From: a bacterium
GTDB taxonomy: Archaea; Thermoproteota; Nitrososphaeria; Nitrososphaerales; CADDZS01
Assembly (NCBI GenBank): GCA_027310845.1
Contig: DAIDAB010000014.1
Coordinates: 1 to 19,857, forward strand
Direction: 5' to 3'
DNA length: 19,857 bases
Part shown: positions 14,586 to 19,857 of the stretch, piece by piece
How positions within the stretch are numbered: the stretch's first letter is position 1
Layout of the letters: the number at the start of each line of letters is the position of its first letter
The notes under the pieces: model-generated
Told to the model about the DNA's origin: nothing
What the model saw: the letters and a program-made list of their open reading frames with translations, nothing else
Database searches by the model: none
Program-made: the position numbers and the translations under genes

Positions 14586-15113
14586 CTATCGCCCACCGAG
14601 TCGTTGAGGAATGGGCTGCACAAATTTTATCCGAACATCCTCTCTGACAATGAATATTCTGCTCATAAATGTCAAAATTACAGCCACGAGAAACACTGAC
14701 GCCATTATGAAAGTGGAGATATTTGCAAGTACACTGTTACTTATTGCGGAAGTCGAGAAATACATGAAGAGCGGACCGAAGACAAAGCCAACCGTCCTGG
14801 AACTCATAGCGCCCACGTGTAGCCAGATGACCTTCTTGAGCCCAACGCGTCTCGCCAATATAATTACGGGCAGACTCATTCCAGTGCTAAGAACTGCAAA
14901 AGTAACGTGCGCAAAGAGCGATGGTGCCGCGAGGAATTGTGCGAAGATACTAATTGCGTTCGGCTGGACAGTACCAGGTACGACGTAATAGTAGTTCACG
15001 AGCATTCCCGCGGCTATGGTTGCCCAATAGAAAGCAAATTGCAGGTAGAGGAACAGAAAAATTCGGTGAAGGGTCTTGGAGAGTTTTTCACTCTCATCAC
15101 CAACTTTTGTCAA
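14586..15113 (-). CDS. Four-helix membrane protein, first gene of the Rieske/cytochrome b operon
   Basis: 175 residues starting at TTG. Helices lie at about 18-44 (FLFLYLQFAFYWATIAAGML), 63-87 (SLFAHVTFAVLSTGMSLPVI, with H69), 94-118 (VIWLHVGAMSSRTVGFVFG, with H99) and 127-152. H69 is shared with the 167-residue paralogue and with the modules of the 302-residue protein; H99 is specific to this protein. The C-terminus is basic (RIFIVREDVRIKFVQPIPQR) and likely cytoplasmic. It is the promoter-proximal gene. A TATA-like AAATATG lies about 33 bases before the TTG, which would give a very short leader. No family known to me. Confidence 0.8.
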   Translation of the reverse strand: MTKVGDESEKLSKTLHRIFLFLYLQFAFYWATIAAGMLVNYYYVVPGTVQPNAISIFAQFLAAPSLFAHVTFAVLSTGMSLPVIILARRVGLKKVIWLHVGAMSSRTVGFVFGPLFMYFSTSAISNSVLANISTFIMASVFLVAVILTFMSRIFIVREDVRIKFVQPIPQRLGGR

Positions 15114-15371
15114 TTAGGATCGAGTGCACCGCCATACAAGGACACACATATTTGATTCGTTATTCACAATGAAATTGAGTCTAATAATGTCCAGACTTGC
15201 TACCTTGTCACAGCTAGTTGATTGCAAGAATTGAGAACACCATCTTCCGCCTTCGCCCCTTCGGACACTAAGAATAACCTCTTTCCCTCACCAGTTAGGG
15301 AATTTTCTTGATCCTGATGCGGAGAATTTGATCCAACTAAATCCATCCAGTTGGTTGCTCGATAGGCTGGG

Positions 15372-15379
15372 TATAAATT
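15372..15379 (+). promoter_or_regulatory. TATA box of a candidate RNA
   Basis: TATAAATT is among the best TATA matches in the window. A start about 25-30 bases downstream would fall near 15400, just before the left arm of the inverted repeat at 15409. No gene of ordinary size lies downstream for 430 bases. Confidence 0.45.
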
Positions 15380-15408
15380 GGGCTAGATCTATTTTTCACT
15401 GGAACTTG

Positions 15409-15550
15409 CTGGAGTACAATCAAAGTAAAGGAGTACATGGCATTTCGTACTATGCATGTCTTGCCTGATCAATAGCTAAACTGGGAGTCAATCATTTCCT
15501 TTCTTCTTTGAGGATCGTAAGAGCTTAAGCAGGATCACAATGTACTCCAG
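15409..15550 (+). ncRNA. Candidate structured RNA or leader with closing stem
   Basis: CTGGAGTACA (15409-15418) is perfectly complementary to TGTACTCCAG (15541-15550), enclosing 122 bases. A second copy of the left arm, GGAGTACAT (15430-15438), can pair with ATGTACTCC (15540-15548) instead. That second copy contains a ribosome-binding site (AAAGGAG, 15427-15433) and the first base of an ATG at 15437 opening a 12-residue frame (MAFRTMHVLPDQ, stop at 15475). The two pairings exclude each other, as in an attenuator. Known small archaeal RNAs (SRP, RNase P) do not fit the length. Whether it is transcribed is unknown. Confidence 0.35.
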
Positions 15551-15733
15551 TGTGAAATCGGGGGCGGCTAAAATCTGAGCACTCTCTTTCGAATAGATTA
15601 GAGGCATCCCTTTCCTATATTCCAAAGAATGAGCATCTGTTCAGATTCAAAGCAAAAACTCATACCAAATGGTAACCTCTAGATAGATTGTCTCACGGGA
15701 AATATTCATTTTTGGTTACGTTTTTGTTCAGTT

Positions 15734-15742
15734 CTTTATATA
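15734..15742 (+). promoter_or_regulatory. TATA box of the gene at 15834
   Basis: CTTTATATA, preceded by a T-rich stretch. A transcript starting some 25 bases further on would have a leader of about 70 bases before the ATG at 15834. Confidence 0.55.
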
Positions 15743-15833
15743 CAGCGGGGTTTGACCGTGAAATGGGTAAGAGTCCAAAGCCATTATACTAGCTTTCTAA
15801 TCCAGTTCAAGGGAGACTCAACGGGATCACTTC

Positions 15834-16400
15834 ATGCAGACACCTAGTGAATGGTTAAGGCAGGCTGGAGCGAGGCGCGCAGCATATGAGGTCATCTGCA
15901 TCACATGCACTGCCGTGATATTCCTGATCTCGTCATACGGGATTGTTGCTTCGATCTTTGGTCATATCGACGTCGTGGGTGCTACGCTCGTCAACGTGGA
16001 CTTATCTCCGATTGCATTCCCTGTGACGATACAGCCAGTGGCTGTTTTGATGGCGGCGGCTCTTGGACTCACATTCTCTGGTCTTGATCTTGCAAAGCCA
16101 AAGTTTCTCAAGGGTTCAAACACGACCTACTCTTTCATTAAGCTAGTCGCGTTCGTCGGAACAGCGCTGGCCGCCTACGAAGTGATGTACAATTTTGCAA
16201 TATGGACTGCTGAGATCTCCACCAATTCTTTGCTCGGATTACTCAACCCTGACTTTTTGACAAACCAGTTCCCTAACCCCAAGACTCCATGGAACCTTGT
16301 GTTCGCGACCGAATTGAGTACAACGCTTCTTGCAATCGGATTGTATGTGTTCTATTACATCCGGCAGATTGAGCAGGATAAACTCCAAATGATGACATAG
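15834..16400 (+). CDS. Four-helix membrane protein, unrecognised
   Basis: 188 residues. Helices are seen at about 18-42 (starting YEVICITCTAVIFLISSYGI), 60-82 (starting FPVTIQPVAVLMAAALGLTF), 99-126 (starting YSFIKLVAFVGTALAAYEVM) and 154-176 (starting VFATELSTTLLAIGLYVFYY). There is a long polar loop between helices 3 and 4 (containing NQFPNPKTPWN) and a short charged tail. No His lies in the helices, so it differs from the modules of the neighbouring operon, and I cannot assign it to a family. It has its own TATA box. Its stop lies five bases from the convergent DedA stop. The start at ATG is supported by a weak GGGAT upstream. Confidence 0.75.
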   Translation: MQTPSEWLRQAGARRAAYEVICITCTAVIFLISSYGIVASIFGHIDVVGATLVNVDLSPIAFPVTIQPVAVLMAAALGLTFSGLDLAKPKFLKGSNTTYSFIKLVAFVGTALAAYEVMYNFAIWTAEISTNSLLGLLNPDFLTNQFPNPKTPWNLVFATELSTTLLAIGLYVFYYIRQIEQDKLQMMT

Positions 16401-16405
16401 TTGTC

Positions 16406-17065
16406 CTACTTTGTCTGTTCTGTACTCTCTCCCTGTTTCTGGAGAATCTCGTCGGCTTTTGTTGTCCTTCTGAATATCAGGTACATTCCAAGGAGAGCAA
16501 TGATGAATGCTGCTATCTCAATAGGCGTGAAATAGTTGTGAAGATTATCAACTATCGCTGTATAGTTCGCTCCGACTTGCTCTCCCAAATATATTAGCAA
16601 TGCATCCCAGACGAAGATTCCAACGAACGAATAAACGATGAACTTCACAGTGCCCATCTTTGCAATTCCAGCGGGAAAAGCGACTAGTGTCCTTATCAGT
16701 GGGACAAACCTAGCAAGCAAGACAGTGATTGGCCCGTACTTTGCGAACCACTTCTCACTGATTTGCAAGTGCTTCTCATTTAGTCTCACCGCCTTCCCAT
16801 AGCGCAATATTGCGGGACGACCAAGGTAGTAACCTAATCCGAAATCGATCAGAGTACCTACAATGCTTCCAGCACTTGCAACGATGACTGCAAGCCAGAA
16901 TTCAATGTGTCCCTGATACACAAGATATCCAGCCAAGGGAAGCACTACCTCGCTCGGTATTGGCAAAGTCGCGCTTTCAAGGACCATGAGAAAGAATATC
17001 CCAAAGTAGCCCGACTGATCTAGAACATTCAGTGCGAATTGGATTATGGAATCAAGTAGCGACAA
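16406..17065 (-). CDS. DedA/VTT-domain membrane protein
   Basis: 219 residues starting at TTG. This is the SNARE-associated/DedA (VTT) family, which acts in lipid flipping and membrane homeostasis. Family hallmarks: FFLMVLESATLPIPSEVVLP (about 24-43), with the E and the PIPSE motif; GTLIDFGLGYYLGRPA (about 70-85); and ARFVPLIRTLVAFPAGIAKM (about 118-137), with the R-x-x-P-x-x-R signature in the re-entrant loop. Helices also lie around residues 57-75, 141-165 and 182-205. A polar C-terminal tail follows. Length is normal. It is transcribed divergently from the SmAP gene. Confidence 0.9.
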   Translation of the reverse strand: MSLLDSIIQFALNVLDQSGYFGIFFLMVLESATLPIPSEVVLPLAGYLVYQGHIEFWLAVIVASAGSIVGTLIDFGLGYYLGRPAILRYGKAVRLNEKHLQISEKWFAKYGPITVLLARFVPLIRTLVAFPAGIAKMGTVKFIVYSFVGIFVWDALLIYLGEQVGANYTAIVDNLHNYFTPIEIAAFIIALLGMYLIFRRTTKADEILQKQGESTEQTK

Positions 17066-17167
17066 AGGAAATCAGACCGGATCAATTTCTCGGAGTTTGG
17101 AACTATTGAAAATGTAGCATTAAAATCATTTGTAGTACAGATCTAGAAACGACGCGGCATCCTGATC

Positions 17168-17190
17168 CCAGATCTGGATAGGTTTTTATC
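17168..17190 (+). promoter_or_regulatory. Palindrome and TATA-like element before the SmAP gene
   Basis: CCAGATCTGG (17168-17177) is a perfect 10-base palindrome lying directly before TTTTTATC (17183-17190), a TATA-like element. The spacing to the proposed start at 17235 allows a leader of about 20 bases holding AAGGAT. The palindrome could be an operator over the BRE; an overlapping AGATCT lies 27 bases to the left. Confidence 0.4.
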
Positions 17191-17234
17191 CCGCATTGCG
17201 AGCCATCGGGCAACATCTAAAGGATCGAGACAGT

Positions 17235-17480
17235 TTGTCACAACAGGCAAAAAGGCCGCTAAACGCACTGCAAAAAGCAGTGAACAAGGAAGTTTCGATC
17301 CGGCTTAAAATGGAACTCGAGTACCGGGGGAAGATGACAAACGTCGATCCCTACATGAATGTGATACTTGTGGATGCCACAGAATACAGCGGCGGCAATC
17401 CTTCAGCAACTTATGGGAAGGTCGTAATCCGGGGAAATAACGTCCTTTTCATCAAGATTGGGGACGGTTTTTCAGTCTAG
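17235..17480 (+). CDS. Sm-like archaeal RNA-binding protein (SmAP/LSm)
   Basis: About 81 residues from TTG at 17235 (SQQAKRPLNALQKAVNKEV). The Sm1 motif is VSIRLKMELEYRGKMTNVDP followed by YMNVILVDATEY; the Sm2 motif is YGKVVIRGNNVLFIKI, with the R-G-N-N turn that binds uridines in the ring centre. Sm-like proteins form seven- or six-membered rings acting in RNA metabolism. An earlier in-frame TTG at 17196 would add 13 residues, but it lies upstream of the likely transcript start and does not fit the family N-terminus. The stop codon overlaps the convergent RIO2 stop in a shared CTAG. Confidence 0.9.
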   Translation: MSQQAKRPLNALQKAVNKEVSIRLKMELEYRGKMTNVDPYMNVILVDATEYSGGNPSATYGKVVIRGNNVLFIKIGDGFSV

Positions 17481-18370
17481 ATCTTTTCGGACTCGCCCGT
17501 GACGTACCTTAAAGCTTTCTTTTTGTCCAGTTTCAGGTCAAATTTCTTACTGAAAAACGAAACAATGTTTCCGACATCGTGGGAAATCATTTCCTTCGCG
17601 TTTGGGTGGTTCCTCCTTTCGTACTGTGGCCAGTCGATGATCCATGGGTTAAAGCCGTCATAGAGAATATTGTACTCGCTCAGGTCACCATCGATAATCC
17701 CCGCCTTTGTGTAGGCTTTTCTTGCGTTCTCAAGTATCTCGGCGAACAGTTTTTTGGGATCTTTAACGTCCTCCTTCCCGCAGGCATGAAGCATGACTCC
17801 TTCGACCTCACCCATCAGCACGGCATGTCTATCTCTTGCTATGAGATCCGGAGTTCTAACTCCCGCCTCTTTTGCCATCCTGAGTCCTTCCGCCTCTTTC
17901 TGTGCCGCATGAATATTGATCGCAAGCCATTGGTGCTGGCTCTCTGGACTAGAATATGACCTCTTAAGCCGAGTCGCCCTAAAGCTTATGCGCCCAATTC
18001 GGTAGAATTTGATAACAGACCGCCCTCCCGCTTCATTGATGGTTTGGAAGACATCAGACTCCTTTCCCATTCCAATGGACCTTCCCATTCCGGAGATTAG
18101 ATTTAGTTTTACAAAAGAATGAAGTGCAAGTGCATCAAGACCCGCTGAAACAAGATTGTACCCGTGTTCAGTCTTGATCACAAAACCGAATGCGTTAAGA
18201 CGTCCTAACCAGAATAACAGTTTCCCCGAGCTGAGCCCTGTGAGCTTCAAAAGCACTGGGAAGGGTATTGACTCAAACCGAGAAATCGACTTTTCAAGCG
18301 CTCCCAACACCTTAATGTCTCCAGATTCGAGCTTGGGGAGCGCTTTCGCAGCTATTTCTGCAGAAGACAG
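17477..18370 (-). CDS. rio2: RIO2-type serine kinase/ATPase, ribosome maturation
   Basis: About 297 residues if begun at CTG 18370. RIO2 is an atypical kinase/ATPase of small-subunit ribosome maturation. The N-terminal winged helix covers about 1-85 (AEIAAKALPKLESGDIKVLG, then RFESIPFPVLLKLTG). The nucleotide loop is GMGKESDVFQ, the phosphate-binding Lys is in VIKFYRIGRISF, the catalytic loop is IIDGDLSEYNILYDG (D and N present; Asp where most members have His), and the metal loop is IIDWPQ (usually IDFPQ). The next available starts are GTG at 18310 and the TTG right after it, but homologues continue the N-terminal helix exactly where the CTG form does. A perfect AAGGAGGG lies seven bases before the CTG. 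Confidence 0.88.
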   Translation of the reverse strand: MSSAEIAAKALPKLESGDIKVLGALEKSISRFESIPFPVLLKLTGLSSGKLLFWLGRLNAFGFVIKTEHGYNLVSAGLDALALHSFVKLNLISGMGRSIGMGKESDVFQTINEAGGRSVIKFYRIGRISFRATRLKRSYSSPESQHQWLAINIHAAQKEAEGLRMAKEAGVRTPDLIARDRHAVLMGEVEGVMLHACGKEDVKDPKKLFAEILENARKAYTKAGIIDGDLSEYNILYDGFNPWIIDWPQYERRNHPNAKEMISHDVGNIVSFFSKKFDLKLDKKKALRYVTGESEKI

Positions 18371-18377
18371 ATGCTAT

Positions 18378-18385
18378 CCCTCCTT
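18378..18385 (-). promoter_or_regulatory. Shine-Dalgarno supporting a CTG start for rio2
   Basis: AAGGAGGG, reading leftward, is seven bases before CTG 18370. No ATG, GTG or TTG is available in this frame between the stop at 18374-18376 and the GTG at 18310. Confidence 0.6.
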
Positions 18386-18441
18386 GATCCATGTCAGCCT
18401 GATTGCCAAAGATAATCAATCTTTTAATCGTTGGTCAGGAG

Positions 18442-18511
18442 GGCCCTTCTCAGAGAATGAAACGCGATTGAAGCACTCGTCTGGAAATTGATCTCCTACT
18501 TGAGAAGGTCC
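18442..18511. repeat. Imperfect inverted repeat between the two promoters
   Basis: GGCCCTTCTCA (18442-18452) is complementary to TGAGAAGGTCC (18501-18511) at 10 of 11 positions, with 48 bases between. It could be a protein-binding repeat or form a stem in a transcript. Nothing else points to an RNA gene. Confidence 0.3.
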
Positions 18512-18673
18512 CAAATCGCTCATTGCTGAGGAAGGGTGTTGCATGAGTTCTCGCAGCTCCTATTTTATCTGCAAGCCGTCATTGCCCCCAAACAAAAGAC
18601 ACAAGTAAGAATCCAAGATTGTGCTCATGACTTTGAACGCTTTAAGAACCTGACAACCTGAGGTATTTTCCAA

Positions 18674-19684
18674 TTGCAGAACGTAACCGAGCTTCCTGAA
18701 GGTAAGCTTCCAATCGATTTCCTCAAGCCGATGCTTGACTCTTTCGAACGTGGAAATCTCGTTGTTTCTCCTAGCGTTGGAGTTGATGTAGGCGTCACGA
18801 GAAGCAAAGGACGGTTTCTTGTCTCTTCTTCTGATCCTATAACAGGAACTGAGAAGAGGATTGGATGGCATGGCGTAAATGTGAGCGCAAATGATGTCGC
18901 AACCAGTGGAATCATGCCAGACACGTTGAGCATGGTTGCCATGTTCCCTCCGAGAACAAGGACAGGAGTTATCATAGGAGTCATCGAAGAAATCAAAAAG
19001 ACCGCAAAGGGACTCGGAATAACAGTAGCCGGAGGCCATACTGAGATCACACCAGGACTCGTGAAGCCAATCATCGTGATCACATGTTTTGGCTCTGGAG
19101 ACAAGTTCGTGACGGCTGCAAATGCTAAACCTGGCGATTCAATCCTGATGACCAAGACTGCTGGTATCGAGGGAACATCGATACTGGCGAATCTTCCGAA
19201 GGTAGCTAGATCCGTTTCTTCTTCTGCGGCAACACGCGGAGGGAATCTGATCAGGAGTCTGAGCATAGTAAATGATGCAAAGCATGCATTTTCCACAGGC
19301 CATGTTCACGCCATGCACGACGTGACCGAAGGAGGGGTCATCGGTGCGGTCTTTGAGATGGGCCTCGCATCACATCTTGGCTTTGTGCTTGAATCGGATA
19401 TCATCCCCGTCGATCCAGCGACAAGAGAGATATCTGACTCACTGGGAATAGATCCTCTCAGGCTCATCGGTTCAGGTGCGCTGCTCATCGCCTGCTCTTC
19501 GAAGACCGAAAGCAAAGTGATTCACACACTTGTATCAAAGGGCATTCGCTGCACCAAGATAGGAAGATTCTTTCCTCTTAGAAGAGGTCGTACTCTGATT
19601 AGGGCAGGTAGGCAGCTAGTTGTCACAGAAGAATCCATCCAAGATGAGCTTTGGCCTACGCTGCGAAAGTGCAGGAATGCGTAA
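18674..19684 (+). CDS. AIR-synthase-related protein (PurM/HypE-like ATP-binding fold)
   Basis: 336 residues starting at TTG; GAGGT lies 10 bases upstream. The PurM/HypE superfamily fold is indicated by SSSDPITGTEKRIGWHGVNV (about 51-70), then SANDVATSG (about 71-79), GGHTEITPGLV (about 120-130) and the C-terminal domain motif MHDVTEGGVIGAVFEMG (about 214-230). Members bind ATP at a dimer interface (PurM, ThiL, HypE, SelD). The HypE hallmark, a C-terminal P-R-I-C, is absent: this protein ends TLRKCRNA, with Cys four from the end. I therefore do not call it HypE. No hydrogenase genes lie nearby. Function is undetermined; a small phosphoryl-transfer step is plausible. Confidence 0.8.
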   Translation: MQNVTELPEGKLPIDFLKPMLDSFERGNLVVSPSVGVDVGVTRSKGRFLVSSSDPITGTEKRIGWHGVNVSANDVATSGIMPDTLSMVAMFPPRTRTGVIIGVIEEIKKTAKGLGITVAGGHTEITPGLVKPIIVITCFGSGDKFVTAANAKPGDSILMTKTAGIEGTSILANLPKVARSVSSSAATRGGNLIRSLSIVNDAKHAFSTGHVHAMHDVTEGGVIGAVFEMGLASHLGFVLESDIIPVDPATREISDSLGIDPLRLIGSGALLIACSSKTESKVIHTLVSKGIRCTKIGRFFPLRRGRTLIRAGRQLVVTEESIQDELWPTLRKCRNA

Positions 19685-19700
19685 CGAGCACATCATAAAC

Positions 19701-19716
19701 CCCTGCCTTCGCAGGG
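19701..19716 (+). terminator. Short hairpin after the AIR-synthase-related gene
   Basis: CCCTGC (19701-19706), loop CTTC, then GCAGGG (19711-19716), beginning 17 bases after the stop codon. It has no T run, so it is a weak terminator candidate. Confidence 0.3.
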
Positions 19717-19795
19717 CGCAATCCTGGCAACAGGTTTCTCTGCGGTGCTGCAGACAGCAAGACTGTGAAAGGCGGCCTTGTTGTAGAGCTGGGAT

Positions 19796-19857
19796 TCAAG
19801 CAAGTATAGCTAGTTTCCGCGCTATTGCCGCCTTGACAAAGTTGTAATAGCTTGGCT
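19796..19857 (-). CDS. Possible C-terminus of a gene entering from the right
   Basis: The minus strand from the window edge reads PSYYNFVKAAIARKLAILA and then TGA at 19798-19796. Composition is protein-like and the arrangement would be convergent with the preceding gene. It is too short to identify, and chance is possible. Confidence 0.25.
   Translation of the reverse strand, partial: PSYYNFVKAAIARKLAILA

Larger units (their letters stand above)
15114..15833. other. 720-base intergenic region with two promoters and an inverted repeat
   Basis: This is the divergent spacer between the leftward operon and the rightward gene at 15834. No gene of normal size is visible. It holds a TATA-like box at 15372, a candidate structured RNA at 15409-15550 and a second TATA-like box at 15734. 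The AT-rich part near 15140-15180 presumably holds the operon promoter. Confidence 0.5.
18371..18673. other. Divergent promoter region between rio2 and the AIR-synthase-related gene
   Basis: No gene is seen. Reading leftward, GATTAAAAG near 18415-18426 fits a TATA box for rio2. Reading rightward, TATTTTATC near 18561 fits one for the gene at 18674, with a leader of about 80 bases. An inverted repeat at 18442-18511 lies between them. Confidence 0.4.

Noticed and set aside
18625..19296. A 223-residue minus-strand frame opposite the AIR-synthase-related gene
   Set aside because: It is a shadow of the sense gene, with Pro/Ser-rich composition and no family resemblance.

Overview
This window looks archaeal. 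It carries a RIO2 kinase, an Sm-like archaeal protein (SmAP/LSm), a broken RNA polymerase subunit N (Rpo10) gene, a bifunctional CoaBC, small zinc-ribbon proteins and TATA-like promoters, with much use of TTG starts. The SmAP sequence and the Rieske/cytochrome b set point towards Nitrososphaerota (Thaumarchaeota) or a related TACK lineage with an aerobic-type respiratory chain. That placement is inference; there is no rRNA gene here to test it.

Layout. Positions 1-2900 are gene-poor: a strong terminator hairpin, two diverged copies of a non-coding element (about 531-662 and 2284-2424), an ACT-V4R protein, and a small zinc-ribbon gene. A 4-helix membrane protein sits at 2908-3450 behind tandem upstream repeats. 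From 8720 down to 3559 a leftward run encodes CoaBC, an Ntn-hydrolase-like protein, a cysteine synthase-like enzyme, a SAM methyltransferase, a DCC-family thiol protein and a small membrane protein interrupted by an amber codon. Positions 8900-10380 hold small zinc-finger genes and remnants, including a frameshifted rpo10-like gene.

The centrepiece is a tight leftward seven-gene operon, 15113-10382: two single-module 4-helix proteins, an 8-helix protein built of two such modules, a short anchored protein, a Rieske protein, a fused cytochrome b and a 3-helix protein. Together these look like a quinol-oxidising Rieske/cytochrome b complex with an unusual set of accessory membrane subunits. They may be analogous to the SoxL-SoxN-CbsB-type clusters of Sulfolobales, but I cannot establish homology here. 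The cytochrome b appears to have Lys instead of His at one haem-ligand position.

Right of the operon is a 720-base intergenic stretch with a promoter and an inverted repeat that could form a structured RNA. It is followed by another 4-helix membrane protein, a DedA protein, SmAP, RIO2 (probably a CTG start behind a strong Shine-Dalgarno) and an AIR-synthase-related protein. Several genes are interrupted (rpo10-like, a zinc ribbon, the membrane protein after DCC). These may be true pseudogenes or base-calling errors, and sequence data would be needed to decide.
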